Shown: positions 31,261 to 43,239 of the stretch, piece by piece
Numbering within the stretch: the stretch's first letter is position 1
Layout of the letters: every line of letters begins with the position of its first letter
Assembly: GCF_905163445.1 (NCBI RefSeq)
Contig: NC_053183.1
Location: 14,074,001 to 14,138,000, forward strand
Length of the DNA: 64,000 nt
Direction of reading: 5' to 3'
Source of the DNA: Pararge aegeria
Lineage: Eukaryota; Arthropoda; Insecta; Lepidoptera; Nymphalidae
The notes under the pieces: generated by a model
Seen by the model: the letters and a program-made list of their open reading frames with translations, nothing else
The model's database searches: none
Told to the model about the DNA's origin: nothing
Program-made: the position numbers and the translations under genes

Positions 31261-31779
31261 CTCATGTGATTTTCATAATGCGCCAAAAGTAGCATTTTAA
31301 AAGATTTTTCAAATACTAGCGCGACCTATGACTAACGAGTTCGAACGAAAACAAACCAATTCGTCAGTTTTATAATAAGTATAGATATTTTGCTTTCATT
31401 GAGTTGTATTTCAAATTTTAAACAAAATATGTACATTGTAGGTACCTATAACCCATATTTTGTTACAAACCCCGCGTGTGCCATATTTCATACACGAATT
31501 GGTTTCATTGTTACCTACTTCGCTAAGCTATTTATCGCATCGGAGCTTGGGATCGTGTTCCCTCATAAATTTCCAAGGGACCCGGGCGCGTCGTATAAAG
31601 TCCTTATTAAGTCGTGAAGCGTGTTTTGTATATACAATATATGAATATTCTATATATAATATATGAATAGAATCATCTGCTTCAATCTTCCTTTTCCATC
31701 TAAAGCGGTTACGGCCTCTGTAGATGGACTTGTCAAGTCACCAGAATGATTTTAGTAGACAATAATACCTAGAGCTTTC

Positions 31780-31960
31780 TGTGAAAGCTCGTCCAGGGAC
31801 CATACTTATTTATGCCGCCAAGCATTGCTGCAATGCTGTGTTCCGGTTTGAAGAGTGTGCTTGACACACGGCGGAATATTGCAGTACGCGTTCCTTGTTT
31901 GCCGTGCGAAGAGTTGCCCTCTATATAGGCGATCAGGTCAACCATCTGCTTGATCTGCGA
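31780..31960 (-). repeat. Dispersed repeat family D
   Basis: TTATGCCGCCAAGCATTGCT, GTGTTCCGGTTTGAAGAGTG, GCGTTCCTTGTTTGCCGTGC and TATATAGGCGATCAGGT recur in the same order near 41170-41330, and in part near 53540-53610, 8400-8600 and 59990-60170. Confidence 0.55.
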
Positions 31961-32404
31961 ATTATAACTATAAAAAAAAATATAATAAAGACTTTGTACA
32001 GAGATCCTTGAGCGTTGATCATATAAGATCATATAAGATATATTTGGATCTGGATCTCATTTCGTCAAAGCATTGTACCAAGATGAAATGTGTGAATCTT
32101 CACTTACTATTATAGTCCCCATATCGAGAAACTATTCAAACAGTTGTTCAATGGTGGCGATCTGTCAAATTGTGACGGTGTGTACAAAATTTGCAACAAT
32201 TATCTTAACAATATGATTTGAATGAAGGGGACCTGTGGGTCCCACAGGCAGTTTAGGGACCTATGAGAAAAGATGTACTTACTATACGATAGCGGGTGAT
32301 GTTGTTAGCCAAGCGCAGACGTCACTTTCTATTCGACAAGAACAGAGGTTGACGAATTTGACGTTTGAATACGTTAATACGTTTTGAATGAATAAGCCTG
32401 GTAG

Positions 32405-32705
32405 GTCAACAACAGTTGTGATAGGCAGGTGGATAGGACTTCCACTTCATCTCGTGGGGCCGAGTTCGAATCCCAGCACGTATCTCTAACTTTTCTAAGT
32501 GATGTGCCTTAAAGGAATTAAAATATCACTTGCTGTAACGGTGTAGGAAAACATCGTGAGGCAACCTGCATGCCTGAGTTCTCAAAGACGTGTAAAGTCC
32601 ACCAATAAGCACTGGGCCAACGTAGACTACGTAGTTAACCCGTTCTCATTGTGCAAGGAGACCCGTGCCCTGTAGCGGGCCGGTAATGTTTTGATATGAT
32701 GATTA
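32405..32705 (+). repeat. SINE family B, near full length
   Basis: The tRNA-like head has GGGGCCGAGTTCGAATCCCA as B box, then CTTGCTGTAACGGTGTAGGA, CATCGTGAGGCAACCTGCAT, and the end GACCCGTGCCCTGTAGCGGG, CCGGTAATGTTTTGATATGA. Other copies: 37065-37210 (-), 45030-45605 (+), 55210-55430 (+) and 63905-64000 (+, cut by the window end). Confidence 0.75.
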
Positions 32706-33289
32706 TTTTAAATACATTCTTTTATCATCATCACCCTGCGAATATGACCCGGGTAAGGAGGCGTTGCCTCGAGGCCCGTACCCCCGACCGGCCTATTGGC
32801 TGCTTGGAGACGACCCGCACGCGTTATCATCATCATCTATTGATATACATATAACAGTCCACTGCTGGAATAAGGGCTACTCCCAATAGGAGACTTTTCT
32901 CATGATCACCACGGCACGCAGCACAGGGTACGCTGCCATCCGTTTTCCGTTATATTCCCTTCGCGTACAACACCCGCAGGTAGAGTGGTGGGTTGTAACA
33001 ACTATTGTTATATATCATCACCACACGGCATAATTTTGTGGAACGCAACATACGATAAACATAACCTAAAGATTTAATATAATTTTACGTGTAAACTTTT
33101 TCCATACCTGCAGTAGATAGAGCCTCGAGTTTGTAAACTACTAAAACTTTTGAGATGACTTCTGCTATTTAATAAACTAAGGCGCTTTATTTATGAGGTA
33201 AATAATAATTGGTTATACAAGTTTATTAAATAAAATTATATTGAGGCTACTTTAGATTTTTTTCGTCATCATCATCATCATCATCGTCA

Positions 33290-33600
33290 TCATCAACAGC
33301 CTACAAGCGTCCACTGCTGAACATAGGTCTTTCCAAGAGCTGGAGGTCGTCCCAAACTTCCGGGACCGATTCGCGGTCTCCACTCTAGAACATGTCTGCC
33401 CCAACGGCCGTCGGTCCTATGACAGACATGACCCGCCCACTGCCACATCAACTTGCTTATCCTTTGAGCTATGTCGGTGACCTGGGTTCTTCTACGGATC
33501 TCGTCTCTCGCTGAAGAAAATAAACGAGTAACGGGTGGAGATAATTTATCTCGAGGCACACGTACTAGCCCTACAGATGGTAATTGATAATGCACTCTAA
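33290..33600 (-). mobile_element. RTE-type LINE, C-terminal coding remnant
   Basis: On the minus strand: ISKLMWQWAGHVCHRTDGRW, GRHVLEWRPRIGPGSLGRPP, then AYVQQWTLVGC-like sequence. This is the C-terminal signature of RTE-clade reverse transcriptases (K-W-W-GH---R-DGRW---VLEWRPR-G----GRP). Only this end is present. Confidence 0.75.
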
Positions 33601-33760
33601 GATGGAAGCGGGCTTATCTGTTAGGGGTATGGCAGTAACATTTAAGCTATACCCCTACTTGGGTCTACGCGGATCGTACTAGAACGCTAAATCTTTTGTC
33701 GGTAGGATGGTAACTAGTCACGCCCAAAAGTCGCCAAGTAAGTAAAGCCTTAAACGTTAC
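33595..33760 (-). repeat. SINE family C fragment, inverted
   Basis: GATGGAAGCGGGCTTATCTG, TTAGGGGTATGG and CGGTAGGATGGTAACTAGTC match the order of the 61540-61690 copy. Confidence 0.55.
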
Positions 33761-33905
33761 GTACGTTACTTTAACTGTTCCTATTATAAATTCCCTTCGC
33801 TTTACCTATTGAAATCCTTTAAACCGGAACTTTTAGACAACTTATTTCAGTAGGAAATAAATAGTATATTGGGATAAAAGTTAATTAGTCAATTATAATC
33901 TCTGT

Positions 33906-33948
33906 TAGAGAGATAATATATTTACTTAGTAAATATATTATCTCTCTA
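33906..33948. repeat. Perfect inverted repeat, 21-bp arms
   Basis: TAGAGAGATAATATATTTAC(T), one spacer base, then its exact complement up to TATCTCTCTA. Confidence 0.85.
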
Positions 33949-34029
33949 TATTAATATATTTAATAGTACTTTTATTTCTTTGTTTGTATTAGTACCGATG
34001 CGGGCAATGGAGAGCTATGGCTAAGCTAG

Positions 34030-34285
34030 GAGTATCTCAACGTGATCAAATTAAATGAGGAGATCCGCAGAAGAACTAGAGTTACCGGCATAACTCAGCG
34101 AGTCGCGAAGCTGAAGTGGCAATGGGCAGGGCACATAGCTCGGGGAACCGATGGACGATTGGGGTCTTAAGGTGCTGGAGTGGCGACCTCGCACCGGTAA
34201 ACGCAGCGTAGGTTGGCCCCGTGGTGGTGGAGTCCTATGTCCAGCAGTGGACGTCAATTGGTTGAATTGATGATGATAAATTATA
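34030..34285 (+). mobile_element. RTE-type LINE 3' end
   Basis: Broken frames read RVAKLKWQWAGHIA(R), then GTGCTGGAGTGGCGACCTCG (VLEWRP), AGGTTGGCCCCGTGG and GTCCAGCAGTGGACGTCAAT, with a GATGATGATAAA end. One or more frameshifts interrupt it. It is oriented opposite to the remnant at 33290. Confidence 0.7.
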
Positions 34286-34329
34286 TTGGCATTGCCTTCT
34301 TTATCGTTAGTGAAAACGGTCATAAGTTT

Positions 34330-34750
34330 CTAACTACTTATAAGCCGGACTTATAAGACCGTAAGGATGAGGATCTCCTGAGGATGCTCCGAAACCGGAG
34401 TATCCTCATCCTTGTAGATGTTGACTTTACAATGAATAATTGTTAAGTCAACATCTCCTGTGTAGAGTGTACATTGCCGAGGATCTGTTTGGTGTGGAGT
34501 ATACGGATTGAAGTAATTATAAATTACACCATACAGATTCTCGTGCTGTTCGCGGAGTATAGCAAATTAAGCTTAATTTTCATAATATACCTCTAATGTT
34601 CTAAATGTTCACCATAAAATGAGGAAAATGGGAAAAGTTTGAGAGCTAGCAACATTCCGCGGGTGTCAAGTAAGACGTGCGTGGTGGTTTTGGATACAAT
34701 GTACTGGATGCAATAATGGCTGAATGAGGGTTCTGTGTGTTTTCAATTCT
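34330..34750 (+). repeat. Foldback repeat family F plus adjoining dispersed element
   Basis: AAGGATGAGGATCTCCTGAG...CTCCGAAACCGGAG...TATCCTCATCC and GTTGACTTTACAATGAATAA...TTAAGTCAAC are nested inverted repeats. GATCTGTTTGGTGTGGAGTA and GCAAATTAAGCTTAATTTTC are shared with 16560-16880 and the 2,951-bp units. From 34585 it runs into the element also seen at 680-840. Confidence 0.65.
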
Positions 34751-35046
34751 GTGGCTCTTCTCATATTAAGCCCTTGGGCGAGTATATTTTATAACCTACT
34801 TAGTCGTTGTCTTAGAATTTGCAACACAGCTGCTATAAATCGTCGTGCGACGCAAGTTTACTCGTTATCATTTTCTTATAGCTTTTTTATCTTCGCTCTA
34901 GGATTTATTATGTATCTTATCCTTTCTCTAGGGTTCTTATCTCTAATCTTCTTATCGTTAGGTGAAGTTTTATATACATCGTGTAAATGAACACCGAAAT
35001 ATGACATCACAGGCTTCAGAGGTACATTATTTACTATATCTACAGG

Positions 35047-35392
35047 CAGTGGCGTGCATAGAGGGAATGCACAGGGTATGCAGATGTTATAAAATGAAGA
35101 AAGTCGAGTTATAAAAACAAAAGGATAGGCATTGTAAGAGTTATAAAAACCTTCCCTTAAGTATTTATAACTCGTACTGGAGATTTTCTTCGTTATGGCT
35201 GATTCGACTATTCATGTCGATAGTCTCTTCAAATACTTCTCTACCTGCAGTGGCGTGCAGAGGAATTTGGACCAGAGTAAGCATAAAGAAGTAAAATGGC
35301 ATAAAATGGCAAAATCCTCCTCCGTTGCCAGTTATATGAAAATTTTAGGGTATGCAGTGCTTTTGTGCATGCATGAAGTGTGCACGCCACTG
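35047..35392. mobile_element. hAT-type element with 12-bp TIRs and 8-bp TSD
   Basis: It starts CAGTGGCGTGCA and ends TGCACGCCACTG. The flanking octamer TCTACAGG stands at both 35039-35046 and 35393-35400, an exact 8-bp target-site duplication as hAT elements leave. A second CAGTGGCGTGCA at 35248, preceded by TCTACCTG, marks an internal copy of the short MITE (35248-35392). No transposase is present. Confidence 0.75.
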
Positions 35393-35399
35393 TCTACAG

Positions 35400-35660
35400 G
35401 GCTAGCACGGGCTGGAGACAAAAATTATATCCCCCGATTATATCCCCTGACAAGGGTATAATAAACGTGTCCACGTGCTAAATTTCGGGAATGTGGAATA
35501 AGAGAAGTTTACCCCCGTTTATTTGGATATTTTTTCCACTTGTGTGCCAATACTCTGAAAGTTGGTAAAGCTGCGGGAGAAGATACATTTATATCCTTTG
35601 GATATAATTGTCACGACCACTGCCATAGTTTTTACTGAAAAAAAAAAACAGATAACATCA
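35400..35660 (+). repeat. Dispersed repeat family E (single arm)
   Basis: GGCTGGAGACAAAAATTATA, CCCCCGATTATATCCCCTGA, AACGTGTCC and AAGTTTACCCCCGTTTAT match one arm of the large inverted structure at 60609-60800, and the part after it (CCACTTGTGTGCCAATACTC). Confidence 0.65.
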
Positions 35661-35699
35661 CATGCAACATTAAAATCAAGTGACTCCTGCTACTTTATA

Positions 35700-37060
35700 T
35701 AGGTACGTGTCGCGTAGCGTAGTTACTATGCGCGTGTCGGTCTTTAATCTATAATAGGGTTGTTATGAGTAAACACTTAGAATGTTATGAATTAGTATAA
35801 TACTTTTACAGGGTGATTCCTTATGAAATATACTTATGCACCCTTCAACGCTATTTCGTAATTCTGTTACACGTTGTATATTAAGATATAGAATATGGTA
35901 GTTGTTAGCGACGCAAACAGCCCTCTTGTTAATTATTAATTAATAAATTATAAATAATTAATATTATATAATTTTGGGTGAAATAAATGATTGTCTATGG
36001 TTTTAATAAATAATGTGCTAAAAACGGAACGTAGGTGGCGGGGGCGGCAAACCGTTATTCTGACATCCGCGGCGGTTCAAATTGTAGACGTTCACCGCAA
36101 CCGACCGCAGCCGCATCGTTTAAACTTTGCCAACGAGCTGAGCAGTTCTGAATATTCCAATTAAAATTGGAATTACAGTATAGAAAATATATGGCGTATA
36201 AATATTTGATATAATATATAGATGCAAAATTTATTATATTTAAGTATTTACATTATTAACACATTAATAACAATATTAAAACCATCTATCCATATAGACT
36301 TCCTCATATTCTAAACAACATTAACATCACTCTACAACAACCATGCACCAGTGTACATGGTTGTTTAAGATTGATGTCAACTTTATATTTAATCAAAAGA
36401 AATTACATAAATTTAAATTAGCATCCTATTCAAATATAAATTGACAAATTAATAAAGAATAATATGATTGCAATATTATGTTTCACTATTCAATAAATAA
36501 TTCATTATTATTCCACTAATATTTATTTAGTAAAACTATATCTCCCGAATAATGAAATTGCTACACAAGCTCCGACCACAATATCGGATATCCTTATTAC
36601 ATAAAAGATCATAATTACAATAAATTAGATGCAGGTCTAAAAAATCAACCTACGCGTTGTTTTTAAGAAAAATCTGGCGCATTTTCTGTGTACAAAACGT
36701 TTCTATACAATATCCGAGTATCTGACTTCGAATTAAAAATAATATTATTTTGACATTATTATGATAACATTGATATTACCTGTATAATTTAATTATTGAC
36801 TTTTCAATGCTTGCTCAACAATATTTTGCAGACATGTGAAATTGTTCTTGTTGTGCACTTTACATTTCGCATGTTTAATAGCAGAATATGGAGGAATGTT
36901 ATATTATAATAAGACCCTACGTAAGCTTATATTCAGCTAATAAAATTTCGTTTCATTTCATTTCTTAAAAAAAGTTTTATATTTTTATATATATTTTTTT
37001 TAATATTTTTTTTTAATTCTTTTTTTTTTTTTTATAGCTCTTGTAGTCAGTGCGGTGCAT
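35700..37060. other. AT-rich stretch without recognised gene
   Basis: Only a short GC-rich patch (36030-36125, GGTGGCGGGGGCGGCAAACC and CAACCGACCGCAGCCGCATC) breaks the AT-rich run. A poly-T tract lies at 36990-37033. No gene or classifiable repeat is seen. Confidence 0.4.
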
Positions 37061-37064
37061 TTAG

Positions 37065-37210
37065 ATTATCATCATCAACCCATTAAGCGCCCACTAAGGC
37101 ACGGGTCTCCTCTTAGAATGTGAAGGGTTTAGGTCGTATTCCACCATGACGGCAAAGTGCTGATAGGCGGACTTCACATGCCCATGACAACATTATGAAG
37201 CACTCAGGTC
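37065..37210 (-). repeat. SINE family B, inverted partial copy
   Basis: ATCATCATCAACCCATTAAG and GGCACGGGTCTCCTC, then GGCGGACTTCACATG and GCACTCAGGTCACACTTGCA, read as the complement of the family B 3' half. Confidence 0.55.
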
Positions 37211-37670
37211 ACACTTGCAGTGTCTCACGGACCTCACGGACATAAATTAATGATATCTGCATATCGTCAGAGAAAAGTACAGAAATCCTTCGTGGGGATG
37301 GGTATATACTTTTATAACACGATACCGAAGGCAATATTAGATCTACCTTTACCTAAGTTTAAACAATGTATTAAAACACATTTAACAAATCGTGGTTACT
37401 ACACGATTGATGAATTCGTTAACGACAAGGCTGCTTTGAAGTAGGCCACTCCGCTCTCATCTCTTACAAAACAGGAAAATTCTATACATTGTTAAACTTT
37501 AAAATGATTTTGGAAAAGAGCAATCTGCTGAGTTTCTTGCCGGCTCTTCTCAGTCGAATCTGCCTTCCAAACCGGTGGTAGAGTCACTACAAACAGAATG
37601 ACTTGACGTTTCAAAAGTGCTTATTAATTAGGCCTACTTGAAATAAATGAATTTTGATGTAATCCTTTGT
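37205..37670 (+). mobile_element. LINE 3' end: last 75 codons of ORF2 plus 3' UTR
   Basis: The frame ending at 37444 reads KSFVGMGIYFYNTIPKAILD, LPLPKFKQCIKTHL and GYYTIDEFVNDKAALK. I associate this pattern (GMG--FYN-IP, YY---EF) with the C-terminus of lepidopteran CR1/Jockey-like elements. The 3' UTR contains CTGAGTTTCTTGCCGGCTCT and ends AGGCCTACTTGAAATAAATG. Tails of the same family stand at 41340-41440 and 41465-41610. Confidence 0.75.
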
Positions 37671-37791
37671 TTTAGCGCACATATCTTCGAAATCGATCGA
37701 ACCGGTTACCCTGATTTCAAGCCGAACTAGACTATCGACGCTTCGCGTTAAGGTTATAACTTATAACATTTAGATTTACCAACATTTTACT

Positions 37792-38945
37792 GTGAAAAGG
37801 GACGATCCCTTTTCACATCCCTGGTATAATATTATTTCCAAGGCACCCATCCCAAGGGAAGATGAAATTTTTGAGTGGAGCAGGCAGTGGGCTATTATTA
37901 TTGGAAGCCCTGGTATGCGGTCAAGGGTTGATTGGGGAAATCTACCTAGTGTTGATTTTAATGGTGTCACAATTCCGTTTTGTGCCTCTGTAAAGGACCT
38001 TGGCTTGCATCTTGATAAAGAGTTATCGTGGTCTGTGCAAGTCAGGGATTTGAGTAGAAGGACTTTTGGCACTTTTAGGTCGCTGTGCCGTCTGCGATCC
38101 ATTCTTCCAATCCCGACTAAAGTTATGTTAGCACATTCTCTTTTTCTCTCTATTCTCGACTATGCGGACGCAAGCTATCTTAATTTGACCGAGGACTATC
38201 TTAACAAACTTGAGCGTCTTCAAAATCTAGCTATTCGGTTCATATTTGGATTACGCAAATATGACCATGTATCTGAATTTCGTCAGAAGCTTAAGTGGCT
38301 CCCTATCCGCCGTCGCCGGGATCTTCATGTACTTTCACTTCTGTACTGTGTGTTATTTAATCCTAAGACTCCCTCTTATCTTAAGGAGAAGTTTAAATTT
38401 CTTGGAGTGCAGTCGGAACTTAGATCGAGTCGTGCGCTGACTTTGAGCATGCCGTTCCACAAAACGAAGTTTTATAAGCATTCGTTCACTGTCAAAGCTA
38501 CTGAATTGTGGAATGCACTCCCATTGATCATAAGACAGTCGAAGTCATTGGGCATATTTAAAAATGCTGTTAAGGCTCATTATCTCGCTCAGTAAAGACG
38601 ACTATTATTATTTATTATTATTTATTTATCTACTCAAACTCATATTTAAGTATTTATGGTATATTTATTTTTTTATATTTATCAATAGTATTTTTAATTT
38701 TTTTTTATTTGTGTAGTCTGGTTTATGTATTAGTATGTAGATATTTGTATGTATGTACTAAATAGTGTACCCCACCTATTTGTTTTCTTTTTAATTTTCC
38801 TAATCCTAAGGTTGCCTGGCAGAGATCGCTACTTAGCGATAAGGCCGCCTTTTGTATCCTGCTTCATTCTTCATGTGTTTGTTCTTTTTTTGTCTTGTTT
38901 CTTTGCTTGAGTGGTGTACAAATAAAGAGTATAAATAAAGATTCG
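37792..38945 (+). mobile_element. 5'-truncated CR1/Jockey-like retrotransposon (thumb and C-terminus of RT, 3' UTR)
   Basis: An open frame to 38595 (267 codons) reads KDLGLHLDKELSW, HSLFLSILDYADASYLNLTE, LERLQNLAIRFIFGLRKYDH, KWLPIRRRRDLHVLSLLYCV and ELWNALPLIIRQS. This is the order of the reverse transcriptase thumb and C-terminal region of CR1/Jockey-like LINEs. The catalytic palm (xADD) lies upstream and is missing. The 3' UTR holds TTGCCTGGCAGAGATCGCTA and GATAAGGCCGCC, and ends GTGGTGTACAAATAAAGAGT with an ATAAATAAA tail. Related tails stand at 6230-6375 (-) and 56690-56835 (+). Confidence 0.85.
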
Positions 38946-38949
38946 TAAT

Positions 38950-41130
38950 TTACGATTATATTATCATAAAGTAAATCTGTATGAATAATGCGTCTACAAC
39001 TTTAAGATGTACTGAGGCAGTGTAGCTGAGACGACTTGAGTAGGTACTAGGTAGGTACTTTAAACACAGTTGGATGTCGAGGTGGTGATATTTTTTTACA
39101 GAACGTTTAATAATATATTTAGTTCGTAGAGCGGTTGCGCTTAATATGTTCAACGATATATCACAATGTCATATAAATTATGTTAACAATGGCAATACAA
39201 TTACGAATTGTCTGCGTCGAACACGAAACTGGTAAAATTCTGTAAAAGAGCCATAGAACAATATAATATACAAACAAATAAAATTGAAGTAATGGTTTGT
39301 GATGTTAAAATATATACATTCTCAAGTGAAAGTACATTAAACCTCAAATATTAGTCTATCTATATGTTCTAATTTCCAAAACGGCAGGACCTATTTTGAA
39401 TAGTACAGGTATACGATTATACAAGGGTGTGCCACGTGACGATTATACAAATAAAGAGTAAAATAAATAAATATGAGAGTCGCATGATTTTCAAATTTAG
39501 TCACATTAAATTATATTATAGGTAAAACGTATATAGATCTTACACTAAAGGAGTGTAGAGGTGTTGGAAATCCTATGTTTTTGATGTTAGGGCATTAAAA
39601 TCTGCATTATGTCTTAAATGAAACATCCGTATAAATCCGCAAAAAAACCGAAATTTCTGTATGTCTGTCTGTTCTCACATCTGATTTATTTTGACTAGGT
39701 ATAAGGATAGTGTGCAAATCAAGAGTATAAATAAATATGGGTGTCTAATGTTTTTCGTGAGGCACATACATTTTTTGTAGTTTGGTACCTTTTAAGATGT
39801 TATAAAATATATATTGCAAAAATGTTGTTGTAAATATTGCGCTAAAGGGGTGAAATGGGTGGGAGGAAATCCTATGTTTTAAGGTTTAAGGGCATTAAAA
39901 TTAGCTGCATAGCTCAAAAAGAAACAAACATCTCCAAGAGTGCTTTTTTTAAACAGAACTCAAGGGATGTAGAAAAAAGGATAAAAAGTTCGATATAATG
40001 AGAGATCCTTTTTTAAGTAAAATAAACGCAAACAAAGTCGCGTTAGCGATTGTGCGAAGCGGGAGAGTAATAGTCACCTCCTCTTACTCTATACAAGACG
40101 TTCGCGCGCTCACGCGGGATTCCAGCGGCTATTGATCACTTACTTACGTTTAACACGAGAGGGCGACATCTCGTAACTCGCGTCATCCGGACGGACACTA
40201 TTGGTCAACGTAATGTAAATTACTTTTACTGTTGGGCCATGGACCTTGTCTCAAAAAGTAAACCTTAACAAATTAAGCCAAAGAATTTCCTTTTTTTGCC
40301 TACAGTCTTTTTTATTTTGTCACGGAATTAACTTAAATAAATATTTTAGCATATCTTTTTTTTTTTGCAAAGACCTTCGTATATATAATTATATCATTTC
40401 GAATTTTAATATGATGCGAGCCTCGCACCACCTTAACCCGTGGCCCGGCGTTTAACGTGACATACGGGACTCAAAATTAATTGTAATCGGATTAAAATAA
40501 ATTTATTTGTGCAGTGAAGCGTGAGTAGTCCTATTAAATTTAATCCACAAACATGAGCACTGGATGACCACCTTCTCAAGTAGGAAGTTACTTGTGTTAC
40601 AAATACCCGTAGAGATTATAGAGAAAGGTAAAGGTGTATGTAGAGTATGCAGAAAAATATTATATTATTGAAATTGGTGATTTGGACTCTGTTTTTTTAA
40701 ATTTATTTTTTTACGTTCAACATCTTAAAAGGTACCCAAAATGCTGGCGCTATTGCCCCTTTTAATTGCTAGACTTAGTAGTTGAGCTAAATAAGAGCCA
40801 GCTATTGGGTTACCAGAGGTCAAGTCCAATTTTTGTAACACGATGTTAATAAAATATTTCGTGTCGGAAGACTTGCATCTGTTTAATTAATAATCATCAT
40901 AATAATAGTAATAAAATCTTTTTATTGCTTCCGTCATTGCTAGACACAAAACAGTATATCCCAAATAAAACTACTATACATTTACAAATAACAACCGAAT
41001 TTTCTCTCAGAAGCCGGTTTCTTCTGAATCTGAAGAATGTGCACCGCACCTTTTAGTGGTTATGTACTACTACTGAAACTTCTGCTGAAAAACGGCAGGT
41101 TTTTTTAGATGTCTAAGTAATGAAAGGGTA
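38950..41130. other. Gene-free, decayed repeat stretch
   Basis: A few LINE-like tails (ACAAATAAAGAGTAAAATAA near 39455, CAAGAGTATAAATAAATATG near 39720) show old insertions. A moderately GC-rich patch at 40085-40200 has no readable gene. Confidence 0.4.
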
Positions 41131-41139
41131 GCAGTTTGC

Positions 41140-41620
41140 TTTTTAGGATAGAGCTCCTTTTGAGAAATTTCACCACCATGCTTATTTCTGCCGATGAGTA
41201 GCATTTTTGGAATACTAAGTTCTGGTCTGAAGAGCGTGGTTACCGGTGTAATCACAGAAAAATGGATGTAGGATGTGTTCGTGGCTTGACCTGCGAAGTG
41301 TTGCTCTGTTTATAAGCGATAATTTTCAGTCAGCCAATTAAAACTTTTAAAATCCAGTGGTAGAGTCACAACAAAAAGACTTAACTTTTAAGATCTTAGG
41401 CTACTTGAAATCAAAAATATTTGCATTAGTATTTTATACATCAATATCTTAACATAAATATATAAAAAGAAAAGTGGCTGAACTTAGATCTCCATAAAAA
41501 ACTACTGAGTTTCTTGCCGACTCAGTAGAATCTGCAGATTCATAACAAACAGACAGACTTGACTTTTCAATAGAGCCTGTAAGCTACTTGAAGTCGCGAT
41601 CTAAAAAAACACGAGAAGTT
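41140..41620. repeat. Family D repeat (-) and two LINE tails (+)
   Basis: 41140-41330 repeats the module order of 31780-31960. 41340-41440 and 41465-41610 carry CAGTGGTAGAGTCACAACAA, GGCTACTTGAAATCAAAAAT, then CTGAGTTTCTTGCCGACTCA and AGCTACTTGAAGTC. These are degenerate tails of the LINE seen at 37205-37670. Confidence 0.55.
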
Positions 41621-42289
41621 GGCACTTTTTATCATAAAAATCTACAAAAAGAAAGGTTGCTGAACTGAAATTTAAATTACAAACAAATCTGTTTACAAAG
41701 CATTCTCATTCGTAAACGTAGTTAGGTTTAAAATTTAAAGAGCGTTCATTGCTCGGTAATTAGAGTTGCCGACGACCAGTCGGGTATAATTTTGTTTGAC
41801 GAGCTTTGAAACGGTGACGGGTGGAAATTTATGGAATTTTTAATTATGTTTGTACAGATTATTTCACGTATTATTTGTGTTGTAATTCTCCTGGCAACTC
41901 TGAAACTAAATTGTTTTTTGAAACTGTTTTCAAAGGGCTAATGAAATTAAAAAACATCATTGTCTGGCTGGTTTTTTTTATTATGCTTATATATTTTTAT
42001 TATGTTATTTTTATTGTCTAGTTTTACTTAATTTTTAATTCTACAATAAACTACTCATTGACATCATGGAGATCTCTCTTAAAAAGTTCAAAGTTCGTAT
42101 TAAATGTAAGCTTATAGAAAAGTCCTATTATAGTAAAAACGACAACGTTATCGATAAGAAAGCTTGGGTGTGAATTATTGCTCTAACCAGGTTGCTCTTC
42201 TAATAATTTTAAATGTCAATGTAAGATGGTGATAACAAAAAAAAACACCAGGCTAAGTTTGTTGTGGGCTTCTTCTTAGACGTGTTTGG

Positions 42290-42430
42290 AGCGCTCGTAG
42301 CTTAAGTTTTAAGTTTATGAATATGGTTATCGCCATTATCTCACTACCGAGTAATTCTCATGTAATGTACGCATCAAAAGTGCCACCTATGGGCCTACTT
42401 GAATAAAGACATTTTTGACTTTGATTTTGA
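42290..42430 (+). mobile_element. LINE 3' tail
   Basis: ATGGTTATCGCCATTATCTC, CATGTAATGTACGCATCAAA, then GGGCCTACTTGAATAAAGAC and TTTGACTTTGA. It is the forward copy of the tail seen inverted at 31145-31260. Confidence 0.65.
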
Positions 42431-42559
42431 CTTGTTAAACTAGCCAGCTACCTCTGGGTCCATAGCCATTATACACTTCATGATCCAAAAATTCATCGAC
42501 GTGTCTTGTTGCTGGCAAGGCTCTTATATGGCCTACCTTTTTTTTAAATACCACTTGAA

Positions 42560-42900
42560 GATAGCCATTGACTGCAATCTCACCTCATGGATTAATGAAG
42601 ATTTCCCAAATTGTTCTGCTGGGACTTGAACCCGGGACTTCGAACTTAAAACCACAGCCACGTTGTCGGCCCAACGGCTTTGCCATAAAAAGAGGCAAAA
42701 GCGTAGTGATTATTTGGACGGCATACCCTTATCTCTACTAGAAGAGCCATTGAAGAATAAGAAGAAGAAACACTTTATTGCACGTATAACATACAGAAAA
42801 AGAAACATTAAGGAGTATACAGTACACAATGTAGACACGCAGGCAATAAGGCCGTCTTTGCATAATATATGTATAAGGATGCACCAGTATTTTTTATGTA
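42560..42900. repeat. Family C SINE head (-) and a LINE tail (-)
   Basis: 42560-42680 has TGACTGCAATCTCACCTCAT and GGGACTTGAACCCGGGACTT (inverted B box). 42760-42865 has AAACACTTTATTGCACGTAT and GGCAATAAGGCCGTCTTTGC, the inverted LINE tail motif also seen at 6230 and 58720. Confidence 0.5.
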
Positions 42901-43239
42901 AAATTTCACAATGATTTATTTTTAATCCTGCGGGTATCTTTACCAGCACCTTTTCCAGGATACATTTTATCTTACGTATCTTCTACAGGGTGCAAGCTAC
43001 ATGTGTCCCAAATTTAATTGAAATCAGTTTAAACAAACGCACTCATATTTTCGCATTTTAGTATAGTATTGTTAAGTTGGAATGAAATACTCAAAGTTCC
43101 AGAACACATTTCCAATATCAAGTCAATTGTAGTCCACATTGGTAGTGGTCACTATATTTCACACTTACCCCTTGTTTGACTAAAGTATAACTAACTTCGA
43201 TGTTAATTCACTTCACTTTCAGAGCAGAATGACTCAGTC

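Noticed and set aside
34724..34990. An 88-codon hydrophobic frame
   Set aside because: Its start lies in a dispersed repeat also present at 680-840, and the rest shows no family signal.
41821..42021. A small membrane protein (WLVFFIMLIYFYYVIFIV)
   Set aside because: It is an AT-rich, T-rich run that yields hydrophobic residues by composition alone. There is no conservation or splice evidence.
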